NCBI GenBank assembly: GCA_905221605.1
Contig: CAJNDS010000092.1
Coordinates: forward strand, 168,872-232,871
DNA: 64,000 nt
DNA from: Symbiodinium natans
Taxonomy: Eukaryota > Sar > Dinophyceae > Suessiales > Symbiodiniaceae
Reading direction: 5' to 3'
Of this stretch, positions 10,650 through 21,073 are shown one piece after another (the first letter of the stretch is position 1; each line of letters starts with the position of its first letter). The notes below the pieces were generated by a model. That model searched no databases, had not been told where the DNA came from, and saw only the letters and a list, made by a program, of their open reading frames with translations. A program made the translations under genes and the position numbers.

Positions 10650-12063
10650 GATTTCAACGGCTGATGGAGGGCTGACGTGGGGACAGGGCATGTTCGGATG
10701 GTACCCTTTTCCACATGAATAACTCCTCATCATCATCATCATCATCCATGAAGCGGCGAACAACGAATTGCTGCATCACAGGTGGCTCGATGTCTGCATT
10801 TCGGTGGGCGTCATCAGGAACCTCGTCTGGCCTGGAACGCTCCTGCTGGCAACCTGAGTTTCGTGTACCGTGCCATGAAGGCTTCGAACTGGGGCTCTTT
10901 GTGATCGCAGAGAACCGCACAACCGTGAGACAGGTCGTACAAGCTGCATGGAACCCGCCGGTCACCATGGCGTTCTCTTGCATGCAGAGCCCGCAAGACG
11001 TGCACTGCACTGGGCCATATCCAGCCATCGGGTTTCCAGGCTCGGGCGCATGCACTGGGCCCCTAAAGCTAGCCACTAAGGGAACGTGTAAGCCCTCCTT
11101 TGCTTCTTGAATCATTTCCACACCAACATATTGCCCAAGTCTCCAGTGGCGCCCAGAGGCTCCTGGCAACTGTTCGACATCGCGCCCGCCCTTCTTGTAG
11201 CAGTCCTACTGACATTTGTTGACCTTGCTCGGTTGCTGGGACCTGCCATCCTTGAAGCTGCCATGGGCAGTGCAGACATCGGTGGAGAGCTTCAGAGTAT
11301 GACGAGCATGCCCCCCCAGCCGCATTTCCACCAGGATGCTCAATCTCAGGCAGCTGTGGGCAGATGAATTGCCCCATGTCTTGCCAGCGCTTCGAGCCGC
11401 GCCTACTTAAGCTTCAAGATATGCCGAACTGGCCATCCCCGTTCCATACCTCTCCTCGAAGCTGCTTTGAATGGGCTCAAGCCATCAGCGGACATCAGGA
11501 TGACGAGAGCGGCTGCGCAGCGCTGGTGGGCACAAGCGACTCCCACACCAGGTCCCCGGTTCCCACTGCGTATCCTTTGCTGGGTTGACCCTGTGAACTC
11601 CGTATGCGCGGAAGGTGAGCACTGCAGAGGGACTCGTGACACACTTGCGCGCAAGCTCGCAAACATCCCAAAGTCCTAGCTGCCGAACTGGAGCCCTCCA
11701 TGCCTCCACGCCCGCGGTGTCATGGTTACTGACGAGCTTGTAGGCTTCCACAATGTTCTGGTAATCCTGCTTGCAGGGAACTCCAACAAGGAAAAGGCTA
11801 TGATTGTAGGCCCGCAACTGGGAATCTACACCATCCCAGACTTCCCGTCCCACCCTGCACTCCGGAGACTTGAAAAAAGGTGCTTGAAGCCCGTCCTTCT
11901 CTTTTGCCGCATACCTGAGGGTTCGTCCCATTAAAGCCCTAAACCCCGCAAGAGGACCCTGACAATTCTCCCTTGTCGAGTGGGCCTTTCGGCGTTCTAT
12001 GGGGTATCTGCGGGGTGTAGACGGTCTCCGCAAAACCCTGAGAAGACAAACAAGGCGCCACAT
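10650..12063 (-). pseudogene. Possible decayed or intron-split minus-strand gene, product unknown
   Basis: Several minus-strand frames lie end to end and look more protein-like than the surrounding noise, but no single frame stays open. The frame 12063-11485 reads 192 codons, with a stretch around VPCKQDYQNIVEAYKLVSN. In 11370-11060 a readable frame (CTAHGSFKDG ... SKVNKCQ, stop, DCYKKGGRDVEQLPGA) is broken by one TAG. In 11005-10650, pieces such as CDHKEPQFEAFMARYTKL and VMQQFVVRRFM followed by six Asp lie in two frames. A Cys-rich part (CTSCGLCMQ) could be a zinc-binding knot. I do not recognise the family. It may be a pseudogene, a gene with several introns, or chance; I favour a relic. 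Confidence 0.3.
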
Positions 12064-12145
12064 GGGGGAAAATTAGGGATCCCTTGCTGGCTAGGGGGGG
12101 GGGGGGAGGGTCCGTTATAGGGGATTCTGGGTACAAACGCCAATC

Positions 12146-12245
12146 ACCCTAAGCCCAGAACCCTAAACCCTGAACCCCGATAGCCCTAAACCCTAAACCC
12201 CCTCAACCCGAAACCCTAAACCCTACAGCTGAATCTAGGGTTTAG
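12146..12245. repeat. CCCTAAA-type repeats ending in one G-strand unit
   Basis: Degenerate C-strand units at about 12146-12228 are followed by TAGGGTTTAGGG at about 12236-12248, so the orientation flips at the right end. Confidence 0.8.
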
Positions 12246-12353
12246 GGTTCCGAGGGGCATCTCGGGAGCTTACAAGAGCTCATGTGCACGAAGGCTTCTC
12301 ACGAGGGCCGCACATCTCTTCCCACTGGACACCTTTGGCTCTTCATCACTGCT

Positions 12354-12430
12354 AGGGTTTAGGGTTTAGGGTTTAGGGTTTAGGGTTTAGGGTTTAGGGT
12401 TTTTTTTGGGGGGGGTTCAGGGTTTAGGGC
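12354..12430. repeat. TTTAGGG array followed by T8 and G8 runs
   Basis: Seven perfect G-strand units end in a T8 run and a G8 run before TTCAGGGTTTAGGG. The T-run directly after the array resembles the junctions of the dispersed GCCACCCGC motif, but the motif itself is absent. Confidence 0.92.
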
Positions 12431-12868
12431 TGCAAGCGGCTTCGCGCGTAGGGTTTTAGAGTTAATCGACCTGATCTGCTTGGGTACGGTTTGTTTCGTC
12501 TCTCAAGCTTTGCCCCTATGCCATGCGGACAGGGAGGGTTCCCTACACTCTGAACACTAAACCCCAAACCCTGCTGCGGAGTCAAAAGCTTTACGCACGG
12601 CCACAACGTTCCCCCAGCGGCTTCAAGGACGCGACTGAAAAGGAGCCCCGTTTCGGATCGAACCCCGACCCCAAAACCCTAAACCCGAAACCCCAAATCC
12701 GAAACCTTAAGCCCAAAACCCTAAACCCAGAGAAGCAGGAGCTGAAGACGCCGGGAAAGCCTACCATCAAGGGAGTCATACTCGGGCACCTGAGGTTGGA
12801 GCCTGACACTTCTGTTCCCTTAGGGGGATCTTTATGAAAAGGGGGGCCCCCAAAAGCCAAGGTACAAC

Positions 12869-12984
12869 CTTGGAGGTTCAGGGTACTTAGAACCCCAATG
12901 ATAGCTGCACTGCGGAGCCCCCCCTAAGTCCTCTAAGGAGGTAGACTTATAGTTGGGGGTTATAAGTACCCGTGAACCTCCAAG
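12869..12984. mobile_element. MITE-like inverted-repeat element, family M3
   Basis: The left arm at 12869-12904 (beginning CTTGGAGGTTCAGGGTACTT) is mirrored by the right arm at 12946-12984, whose reverse complement begins CTTGGAGGTTCACGGGTACT. The arms are about 36-39 bases with a few mismatches around a 41-base loop. There is no coding capacity and I saw no second copy in the window. Confidence 0.6.
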
Positions 12985-13175
12985 TAGGGGATCCCAAGGG
13001 GGATTCCCACGACAGCAGGAACTCAAGCCCGAAACCCTAAACCCTAAATCGTAACCCCTAAACCATGATAGCAGGAACGCCCAACCCAAACCCTGGGGTT
13101 ACCACATTTTGCTTTGGCCGCTCGGATCTCTTCCTTCGCCGCCTTTCGCAACTGGGTTTAGGGTTTGAAGGCTGA

Positions 13176-13258
13176 AGGGTGTAGGGTTTGGGGTTTAGGG
13201 TTTAGGGGGTTTAGGGGTTAGGGGTTAGGGGTTAGGGGTTAGGGGTTAGGGGTTAGGG
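13176..13258. repeat. TTTAGGG then TTAGGGG variant array
   Basis: Two to three TTTAGGG-type units lead into about six or seven homogeneous TTAGGGG heptamers at 13212-13258. Confidence 0.92.
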
Positions 13259-13998
13259 CAGAGGCAGGGCCACCTTCCACAAGTCGCCTTACCAGCGAAG
13301 CCTTGAGGAGGGCACGGGATGACTTGCTTTGGGACACAAGAGAAACATGGGAGTAAACAGGGTGCCCTTTTGGTGTGAAGGGGCTGATAAGGGGACCTAG
13401 ACCCAAAAATAGAAAGGGAATGCGGGCCTACTCTGGGTCGTCGATTTTTATTCTTTTTCGGACAGTAGGTGTCACTTCAACAGCTGCAGGCCACCCGTTT
13501 TTCTTAGCGCATCCTGTCGATCAGGGCACGGTAGGCAAGAACCACACTAGGAAAGAGCCATCGTATTTAAGCAGCAAGCAGCAGTGCCGCTCCTGAACCC
13601 TAAACCCTTTTTGTCGGAGAACCTTAAACCCCAAACCCTAACCCGAAACCCGAAACCCTGGATTGAGAATGGAGACTGCTCACCCTGAACCCCACCTCAA
13701 ACTGATCCAGCGGCACAAGGTTGGCGTTCTTCACCTCACAAAGTGGAAGAGAAACCGAGGACCCGCACGGCTCAAGAGCTCTTCCGAGCCCCTCAACATC
13801 TGGGGCATTTCCCCAAGTCTGGGGATTCCCCCTGCAGAAACTGCACAAAACACATCATCCTCATTCTAGGACAAAAAAGGGTACTACACAATCCTTTTTG
13901 CAACCAGATCTTTTCGGAAGACCCCAATCTCGGCGTCCAGGGGAACTGAGTCCGGCGCTCTTTCGGCATTCAGCTGTGCCTCAGGGTCCCCGGCGTGG
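13259..13998. other. Intergenic stretch without a supportable gene
   Basis: Single telomere-like words occur at about 13597-13660. Overlapping plus-strand frames at 13663-14017 conflict and show no domain. Confidence 0.4.
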
Positions 13999-14027
13999 TT
14001 TAGGGTTTAGGGTTTAGGGTTTAGGGC
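13998..14027. repeat. Short TTTAGGG array
   Basis: Four G-strand units. The dispersed motif copy at 14045 follows after an 18-base T-rich stretch. Confidence 0.92.
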
Positions 14028-14044
14028 ATGTCTTTTTCATGTTC

Positions 14045-14062
14045 TTTTGGCACCCGTCTAGC
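14045..14062 (+). repeat. T-run plus GGCACCCG motif (dispersed motif copy 3)
   Basis: TTTT followed by GGCACCCGTCTAGC. It is a short, diverged copy; the body past TAGC does not match. Confidence 0.5.
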
Positions 14063-14610
14063 AAAGCTCCACGGGGCCACAGTGCGGTTTAGCTTCTAGT
14101 GCGATTCTAGGGCATACATGGCTGCCTTAACAAGAGAGCTGTGACAACCCCCCCCCCGCCTAAACAAAAAAAGAATGACATGCACAGCGCTAGGCCAGGC
14201 TGCTATGCCGTACATCTTGGTTTCGGCCTTTTGCTCGCTTTCTGTTGAGGCCCTCTCACCCTGAACCCAAACGTGGTCTTTGATGCAACGGCTTGCTCGC
14301 AAGTAGCTAGCTGCCTATCGAACTTAACTCCACGAGGTTCCCCCTTTGAACCCCATAAACCCTGAGAGCCCCTCTTGGGATGAATTGAGGAACTTCTGCG
14401 TCGCTAGACCGCCCCCCCGACGTGCCTTTTTGTAAACCACCCTAAACCCTAAACCCTAAACATCCCTAAACCCCAAACCCCAGGCCCAACAATAAGCTGC
14501 GGCTCCAAAGATGCCTCCACCATCTTGTTCCGCGTCTCTTGATCTTTGACTTGGTGTTGCCTCAGCTCACAGGGGTGTTCTAAAATTTCCTCAAAGGGCT
14601 TAATCGCTCT
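14063..14610. other. Intergenic stretch with a short CCCTAAA array
   Basis: C-strand units occur at about 14442-14482, and a C10 run at 14148-14157. No gene is supported. Confidence 0.5.
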
Positions 14611-14611
14611 T

Positions 14612-14655
14612 GGGGTTTAGGGTGTAGGGTTTAGGGTTTAGGGTTTAGGGTTTTG
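14612..14655. repeat. TTTAGGG array
   Basis: About six G-strand units, one of them GTGTAGGG. Confidence 0.9.
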
Positions 14656-15480
14656 CAAGGTTGAGGGCATGTGTTTAACATCCCAAGGCCGATTTACTCT
14701 GCATCTCAGTGATAATAGGGCTTAGATGCGTCCCCTTCTTGCGATACCACCCCATCCCCATCACAGTTTCTTCGTTATTTCAGAACGATCCCGGACGTGT
14801 GCGCACCATCCTTGTGACGAGGCCTCGCAAATCTTCTAAGTGGGCCGAATTCGATCGGCAGGGCTGCCCTAAACCCAGACCCTAATCCCTGAACAATGGC
14901 TCAAAGAAGCAAACCGTCAGATGTGCAACCTGCAGGTTTAGCAGGCTTCTGCTACTCCACCAGATGCCGCATCCTAAATCGCAAAACCCTACAGACCCTA
15001 TTTTCCTGCGTAGTTCAATCTCTTTTCCAAGCACCTGGAACACTTCGTTTCCTAAAGCCTGTCAGCCTCCACCCCTTTGCAGCCCCAGCCCTAAACCCTG
15101 AACCCTGAACCCCAAACCGCACAAAATCCTAAACCCGAAACCCTAACCCCTAAGGTCTCTGGCAGCTTTGCCAGCTCCGCGTTGGTCTCGCGGTCCTGCT
15201 TCCGTAGGGCCTCGACCTGTCCCCAAAGCACAGGTTCGACGGCGTTTAGGGTTTAGGGTCTGGAGACCCCACGAAAACGGGGATCATGTAGCCTGGGCGA
15301 CTATAATCCCTGATAAGTAGATTATGGGCCATGAAATTTGATCATCTACCAGAGGCGGCATGAAGCGTCCCTTAGGGTTTGCGGGGGGGCGGGAGGTGGG
15401 TGGTGGGTCTTGAGGTCTGTGCTTTGGGGCTGCCGTGTTTATGTCACTCCTCAAGGCTTTGAAGGACGAGAAGAAGCAGT
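14656..15480. other. Intergenic stretch without a supportable gene
   Basis: Degenerate C-strand units lie at 15090-15150 and two G-strand units at about 15245-15258. The 70-codon frame at 14896-15108 shows nothing recognisable. Confidence 0.4.
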
Positions 15481-15488
15481 CTAGGTGT

Positions 15489-15602
15489 CTAGGTTGGGAT
15501 GCTCCCCCGTGTACTAACAGTCCTTAATAGGAATGATCATGGGGGGTGCTATAATCCCTATTGAGGACTGTTAGTATAAGGGGGAACATCCCAAAGCCTA
15601 GG
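15489..15602. mobile_element. MITE-like element, family M2, with candidate 9-bp target duplication
   Basis: Arms of about 45 bases mirror each other: the left begins CTAGGTTGGGATGCTCCCCC, and the right, reverse-complemented, begins CCTAGGCTTTGGGATGTTCC. The words ACTAACAGTCCT and AGGACTGTTAGT lie at mirrored positions. The nine bases TCTAGGTGT occur immediately outside both ends (15480-15488 and 15603-15611), as expected for a target-site duplication. Nine bases is within the range typical of Mutator-like elements. No transposase frame is inside. Confidence 0.7.
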
Positions 15603-15878
15603 TCTAGGTGTGAGCTGCAATCCCAAACGCGCCCGGTTAAGTTCTTAATTCCTGGGTTCCTACTGTATCAAAAACAATCTCCTACTTGTACATGCAAAAG
15701 GGTCGTCAGAAACTTCGTGGCTTAATTTTACACAGAAAAATGCGAAGACAACAAAAGCAAGGAACATAAAAGCAAAGCAGTCAAACCCTGCGGCTTCTCG
15801 GTAAAGCAGCTCAGGTGGCAATGAAATCTTGCTCTGCCACATCACGTGTCCTCTTTGTTTCAGTCCCAAACATGCCTT

Positions 15879-15985
15879 ATATGGGAGTTTACGGAAAAAG
15901 GGAGCCCGATGACCGACTCCCAAATAGTAGGATTCCCTAATAGGGACCCCAAGAAGGCACCCCCTAAGATCGGAAACCCCCCATA
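15879..15985. mobile_element. MITE-like inverted-repeat element, family M1
   Basis: It starts TATGGGAGTTTACGG and ends CGGAAACCCCCCATA, an inverted pair of about 15 bases. The inner word CCCAAATAGTAGGATTCCC is the reverse complement of a word in the copy at 17625-17743, tying the two together. Confidence 0.65.
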
Positions 15986-16145
15986 CTGTAGAGATACGAA
16001 GCCCTAACCCCGATCTCTAAACAAAGGCACCCATCCTGCTTCTCCATCCGCTCGAGGTTGCTCAAGATGTCCAGGTTCCTTAGTACCCACCGTGGCAAGG
16101 ATGGGGACATTGGGGGGGGGGGGGGTTAGGTTAATTGAGGGTTTA

Positions 16146-16200
16146 GGCTGGATTTAGGGTTTAAGGGGGCTAGGGGTTTAGGGTTTTGGGTTTGGGGTTT
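16146..16200. repeat. Degenerate TTTAGGG repeats
   Basis: Five to six loosely spaced units with TTTTGGG and TTTGGGG variants, preceded by a G11 run at about 16113-16124. Confidence 0.7.
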
Positions 16201-16387
16201 CTCTTCTGAAGGAGCTGCCCCGAAAGCCGACGCTCACGTTCACAAGGTCTCTTGGGTTTCGGCAGCGCTACATGCCCAACATCAAACACTGCCCCGAGCT
16301 GCGTGAAATTGCTGAAGCCCCCTTTTCCAAGCCCAAGCTTATGTTTGGTCTTGGGCATAACCTGGGGGGTTAACGAGAGTTTAGGGA

Positions 16388-16408
16388 TTTTTCGCCACCT
16401 GCCTAGCA
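16388..16408 (+). repeat. T-run plus GCCACCTGC motif (dispersed motif copy 4)
   Basis: TTTAGGGA is followed by T5, then CGCCACCTGCCTAGCAAGC. Similarity to the consensus ends after TAGC. Confidence 0.6.
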
Positions 16409-16494
16409 AGCACGACATCGAGTATCAAATTACCACAACACCCCGTGGGACGCCGCGCACAACCACATGTCTCCAAGGCATGGCCGGGTTTGAG

Positions 16495-16616
16495 GTTTAG
16501 GGTTTAGGGTTTAGGGTCTAGGGTCTAGGGTTTAGGGTTTAGGGTTTAGGGTTTAGGGTTTAGGGTTTAGGGTTTAGGGTTTAGGCTTTAGGGTTTAGGG
16601 TTTAGGGTTTAGGGTG
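16495..16616. repeat. TTTAGGG array
   Basis: About seventeen units, almost all perfect, with TCTAGGG and TTTAGGC variants. It is one of the longest telomere-like tracts in the window. Confidence 0.97.
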
Positions 16617-17200
16617 GCTGACAGAAACATCATCCAAGCATGTCTAAGCCCCAGTGTGGACGCAGCGCTTCGTTCTCAACGGGCGATACAGCTCGACACT
16701 CACGATACGCGAGATGTCATTTGCAGATCGAACATGGCTACACGCAGGCGCTTCCCAAAGTGGACCCTCCTGAGATGCGTATTTCTACCCGGCGATGTGA
16801 GACGCGCCTGACTGCCCATGACCTTGCCCACTTCCCTACGCTGTCTGCATTTCTTGTATTTCCCAAACAAGTCGCGCACGATTTAAGCATGAACGTTTGA
16901 AAAGGCGTACGCGAATCCCCAAGGAGACGCCGCACGCACTGCCTCAGCAAAAAGAGTTCCCCATTGTCAGGCCATAAAACAAGCCAACGCGTCGCCTTTC
17001 TCCATTCTGGTTGCCGCGCAAGCATGACGACATCAGAACTTGAACGCCACCCTAAAACCCAAGAAATTCCATCGCTACCTATAATAGCTGACCAAAGCCA
17101 CACAGGGTTGTCCATCGATTATCGAAGAACCCTTCTGTCTCTCCCATGAGTGGTTCGCCCCCACACAGATCACATAAAGACCAGAACAACCCATGAGCCC
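16617..17200. other. Intergenic stretch without a supportable gene
   Basis: A minus frame of 125 codons (16738-17115) and plus frames opposite are open, but none shows a domain. I could not decide between them. Confidence 0.35.
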
Positions 17201-17206
17201 CACCCA

Positions 17207-17345
17207 GGTTTAGGGTTCTAGGGTTTTAGGGCTTTTAGGGCTTTTAGGGTTCTTAGGGTTTTTAGGGTTTTAGGGTTTTAGGGTCTTAGGGCTCTAGGGT
17301 TTTAGGGTTAGGGTTTTAGGTTTTAGCGTTTTTCGGGTTCAGGGT
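17207..17345. repeat. TTTTAGGG-variant array
   Basis: A run of mostly eight-base units (TTTTAGGG, CTTTTAGGG, TCTTAGGG, TCTAGGG). It is longer and more variable than the heptamer arrays nearby. Confidence 0.85.
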
Positions 17346-17624
17346 TCACTTCAGGCTTCAGACCAGCGGCTGTTTGTGAGACTCATCAGACTGATGCCTG
17401 TCCTCTCGCGGGAACGGTCCGCTTTGGTGCTTCGCCCGCACATCTCCATTACTTGCTTAAGAACCCCAAAAACACAAAGATGATAAATCCCTTTATTGCC
17501 CTTGTAAAGAGGAATACTCTGTTCTTAAGCCAACAGTAGGTCTGCAGCGACAGTCTGTAGGGGCCAGAAGAGGGCAGGAGTCCACGGCAAACCGTGGAAC
17601 TCTTTAGGAGGGGGGAACCCTTAT
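17346..17624. other. Unique intergenic sequence
   Basis: No frame, RNA or repeat is recognised. A short hairpin, CCACGG CAAA CCGTGG, lies at 17582-17597. Confidence 0.4.
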
Positions 17625-17743
17625 CGTGTGGCGGTTTCCGAAATTAGGGGTATCTTATTGGGGGTCTTTCTACAAGGGAATCCTACTATTTGGGGGGGGG
17701 GGGGGGGGGGGGGCTCTTTAGGGGACCTCGTAAACCCCCCATG
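17625..17743. mobile_element. MITE-like inverted-repeat element, family M1, with poly-G expansion
   Basis: The left arm is GTGTGGCGGTTTCCGAAATT. The right arm, reverse-complemented, is CATGGGGGGTTTACGAGGTC. The inner word GGAATCCTACTATTTGGG is shared with the copy at 15879 in the opposite orientation. A G run of about 22-23 bases at 17691-17713 has expanded inside the element. Confidence 0.65.
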
Positions 17744-17876
17744 TCCTCCCAAACCCAACAAGCCCTGTAAGTCCCCAGGTCGCAAAGCAAAACAAGCATA
17801 TCCTTCTGGGATCGCTTTTGCATCTCTGCGTAGCGCACCGAGAGGCTGTCCTCCAATGAGGGTCTAAGGTTTAGGG

Positions 17877-17925
17877 TTTTCTTTTGCCACCCGCTTAGCT
17901 GACCTTTCGGACACTCTGCAGGGAA
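17877..17925 (+). repeat. T-run plus GCCACCCGC motif (dispersed motif copy 5)
   Basis: GGTTTAGGG, then TTTTCTTTT, then GCCACCCGCTTAGCTGACC and TTTCGGACACTCTGCAGGGAA. Only one or two differences from the copy at 4651 are seen over 44 bases. Confidence 0.7.
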
Positions 17926-17954
17926 CTAGGCTGTATATGTCTGGGCTCAGGAAA

Positions 17955-18040
17955 GGTTTAGGGTTTAGGGTTTCGGGTTTAGGGTTTAGGGCTTGGGTTT
18001 GGGGTTTGGGGTTTGGGATTGGGGTTTGGGGTTTAGGGGC
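17955..18040. repeat. TTTAGGG then TTTGGGG variant array
   Basis: TTTAGGG units at 17955-17990 pass into about six TTTGGGG units at 17996-18035. Confidence 0.9.
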
Positions 18041-18409
18041 AATTTCTCCGGGCTAAGCGTTCAGGATCTCGGGCACAGGAATGACAATGCCTAACGGGTT
18101 TCGAGCGCGGATAAGCAGTGGAGCACCCAAACGCACCTCCCAACATCTCCTGCGCAAGAACAGACAGTGGTCAACCCGCGTTCCAGTACAGTTGCCCAAC
18201 ACGCTTCTCTTAAGGGCTCTTCGTATGGAAGTTGGGAATTTTTAGGTACCGCCGGGCTTTACATAACACGAGCAAACATCCTACCGTAATGGAGCTATAG
18301 CTACAACATGGAGCCTGGATGTCTGCTCAAGCCAGCCCATGGGCCTTCTCCGATGAGAGCTTGTCCCGCGTCGTCTCCGCGTTCTCGAGGCTTTTCCCTA
18401 AGTCAACAA
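18041..18409. other. Unique intergenic sequence
   Basis: I see nothing identifiable. Frames on the plus strand run on into the G-rich repeat and are not credible. Confidence 0.4.
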
Positions 18410-18579
18410 GGGGGGGGGGGGGTTGGGGGGGGTTGGGGGGGTTGGGGGGGTTGGGGGGGGTTGGGGGGGGTTGGGGGGGGTTTGGGGGGGGTTGGGGGGG
18501 TTGGGGGGGTTGGGGGGGGTTGGGGGGGTGGGGGGGGGGTTGGGGGGGGGTTGGGGGTTGGGGGGGGGGTGGGGGGTCG
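18410..18579 (+). repeat. G-run minisatellite, G(6-10)TT
   Basis: About 170 bases of G runs of six to ten separated by TT, with almost no other base. The plus strand could fold into G-quadruplexes. Gly/Trp-rich and Pro-rich frames across it are artefacts. Confidence 0.97.
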
Positions 18580-18586
18580 GGTTAGG

Positions 18587-18618
18587 TTTTTTTTTGCCAC
18601 CCGCCTAGCAGACCCCCT
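18587..18618 (+). repeat. T-run plus GCCACCCGC motif (dispersed motif copy 6)
   Basis: GTTAGG is followed by T9, then GCCACCCGCCTAGCAGACC, then CCCTCTGGGATC. Telomere-like repeats resume within 20 bases of its end. Confidence 0.65.
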
Positions 18619-18628
18619 CTGGGATCAC

Positions 18629-18904
18629 GGTTTAGGGTTTAGGGCTTAGGGGGGTACCCGGGCTTCGACTTTACCCGCCAGACTGCAGAGGCACAGCACG
18701 CTGGGCTCCCGGCGCAGGTCACGGACCTGGGAGCGGCCCCCCTACCCTAAGCTCTCGTGATTTTACAGTTTAGGTTTTGGGTTTCTGGTTTAGGGTTTAG
18801 GGTTTAGGTTTTGGGGCTCAGGTTTTGCGGTTCGGGTTTGGCATCGTGCAAGAATATTTTGGGTAGGACTGCTTAGAAAAGGAACTGGAAGGCGCCCTGT
18901 ACAG
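18629..18904. repeat. Scattered degenerate telomere-like units
   Basis: TTTAGGG words occur at 18630-18650 and TTTAGGG/TTTTGGG words at 18768-18830, in otherwise unique sequence. Confidence 0.6.
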
Positions 18905-18991
18905 TCCCTGAAGGGTTTAGGGTTTAGGGTTTAGGGTTTAGGGTTTAGGGTTTAGGGTTTAGGGTTTAGGGTTTAGGTTTAGGGTTTAGGG
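18905..18991. repeat. TTTAGGG array
   Basis: About twelve G-strand units with one six-base unit (TTTAGG). Confidence 0.96.
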
Positions 18992-19300
18992 ACCTAATGC
19001 TCTAAAATTGCCCAGGACGAAGCGGCAGGGAAAGGTGCACATCTTTCCTCCTGTCTGGCGCAGTTCGAAGGTTCCTGGAGCCACGTACTCGGCGCCCTTC
19101 ACTTCCTAAGCTCTAACTCGCGCCTAAACCACCTCAGACCCCCCTACCCTAAGCCCAACACCCTTTACCCTGAACCGGATGGTGCACTCAGACTTCTCTG
19201 CCACGCCAGCCTGACATGCACAAGTTCTGGTTCAGCGGGGGCAGGGAGTTTGGGAGCCAGGGTCTAGAACCCTGCAGACTCCAAACGTTGGGGTTCGTGG
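18992..19300. other. Unique intergenic sequence
   Basis: I see no gene; degenerate C-strand units lie around 19140-19175. Confidence 0.4.
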
Positions 19301-19303
19301 AGC

Positions 19304-21073
19304 TTGGAACTGGAAGACGCTGACCAAACACACCTCAAAGCCCAAGCAGCACGCAGAGACACACAGAGACCGAGACCTTTGTCACATCGCTCACGAAAGG
19401 GCTCAGGGGTTCGGTTTGTGTGTTGCCTCCCAGCTCAGCACTTTCCGACACTGCAGGACGACTTCAGAGGACGAGATGTCAACCTCAACACGGCCACAAG
19501 TCACTTGGCCTCTCCCATCCCTTCCAAGACTCCTAAATGTAGGTTGGGGGCAGTGGACATTAGGTTTCGGAATGGATCGGCCTGCCAGAATGCCCTCAGC
19601 AGCCTGACAACCCCGCAGGACGACAACATTCGGGGCAAGATGGTTCAACTTCGTGCGTTGGCTCATCAGCTTAACGAGATTCCAGAATTTGAGACGTCAC
19701 TGAGTCCAGCTCTCAGTGAAACCACAGCACTTGCAAGGGCTCATCCTGCCAGAATGCAACGGTTGCTTCGCCAGGCTCAGCGGACAACCACCGCAAGACA
19801 ACATTCGGGGCAAGATGGTTCAACTTCATGCGCTGGCTCATCAGCTTAACGAGATTCCAGATGTTGCGACGTCACTGAGTCCAGCTCTCAGTGAAACCAC
19901 AGCATTTGCAAGGGCTCATCCTGCCAGAATGAAGCGGTTGCCACGGGACAGTCGGGACAAGATGGTTCAACTTCATGCACTGGCTCATCAGCTTAACGAG
20001 ATTCCAGAATTTGCGACGTCACTGAGTCGAGCTCTCAGTGAAACCACAGCACTTGCAAGGGCTCATCCTGCCAGAATGCAACGGTTGCTTCGCCAGGCTC
20101 AGCAGACAACCACCGCAAGACAACATTCGGGGCAAGATGGTTCAACTTCATGCGCTGGCTCATCAGCTTAACGAGATTCCAGATGTTGCGACGTCACTGA
20201 GTCCAGCTCTCAGTGAAACCACAGCATTTGCAAGGGCTCATCCTGCCAGAATGCAACGGTTGCCACGCGACAGTCGGGGCAAGATTGTTCAACTTCATGC
20301 ACTGGCTCATCAGCTTAACGAGATTCCAGATTGTGCGACGACACATTCGGGGCAAGATGGTTCAACTTCATGCGCTGGCTCATCAGCTTAACGAGATTCC
20401 AGAATTTGCGACGTCACTGAGTCGAGCCCTCAGTGAAACCACAGCACTTGCAAGGGCTCATCCTGCCAGAATGCAACGGTTGCTTCGCCAGGCTCAGCAG
20501 ACAACCACCGCAAGACAACGACATTCGGGCAAGATGGCTCAACTTCATGCGCTGGCTCATCAGCTTAACGAGATTCCAGAATTTGCGACGTCACTGAGTC
20601 GAGCTCTCAGTGAAACCACAGCACTTGCAAGGGCTCATCCTGCCAGAATGCAACGGTTGCTTCGCCAGGCTCAGCAGACAACCACCGCAAGACAACATTC
20701 GGGGCAGATGGTTCAACTTCATGCGCTGGCTCATCAGCTTAACGAGATTCCAGAATGTGCGACGTCACTGAGTCGAGCTCTCAGTGAAACCACAGCATTT
20801 GCAAGGGCTCATCCTGCCAGAATGCAACGGTTGCTTCGCCAGGCTCAGCAGACAAACACCGCAAGACAACGACTTTCGGGCAAGATGGTTCAGCTTAGCG
20901 AGATTCCAGAATTTGCGACGTCACTGAGTCGAGCTCTCAGTGAAACCACAGCATTTGCAAGGGCTCATCCTGCCAGAATGCAACGGTTGCTTCGCCAGGC
21001 TCAGCAGACAACAACCGCAAGACAACATTCGGGGCAAGATGGTTCAACTTCATGCGCTGGCTCATCAGCTTAA
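19304..21073 (+). CDS. Possible repeat-protein gene or relic over the 175-bp tandem repeat
   Basis: This marks the most protein-like reading of the tandem repeat, not a proven gene. A plus frame of 181 codons starts at 19304, with a non-repeated lead of about 105 residues, and enters the repeat. A second frame (20213-21073, 286 codons) reads several units in a row. Each unit gives a peptide containing HALAHQLNEIPEFATSLSRA and ARAHPARMQRLLRQAQQTT, likely amphipathic helix. Standard units are 175 bases, one more than a multiple of three, so the frame is lost at most junctions and ends at a stop after SCAGSSA. Where units are 174, 177 or 156 bases the frame is kept. It could be an eroded gene, spliced exons, or a satellite that happens to be open. 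Confidence 0.3.

Noticed and set aside
11466-11477. GGGCTCAAG, similar to the end of the dinoflagellate spliced leader (also GGCTCAAG at 13769 and its complement at 57296)
   Set aside because: Only eight or nine bases match; the preceding CCGTAGCCATTTT part is absent, so these are not spliced-leader genes or relics.
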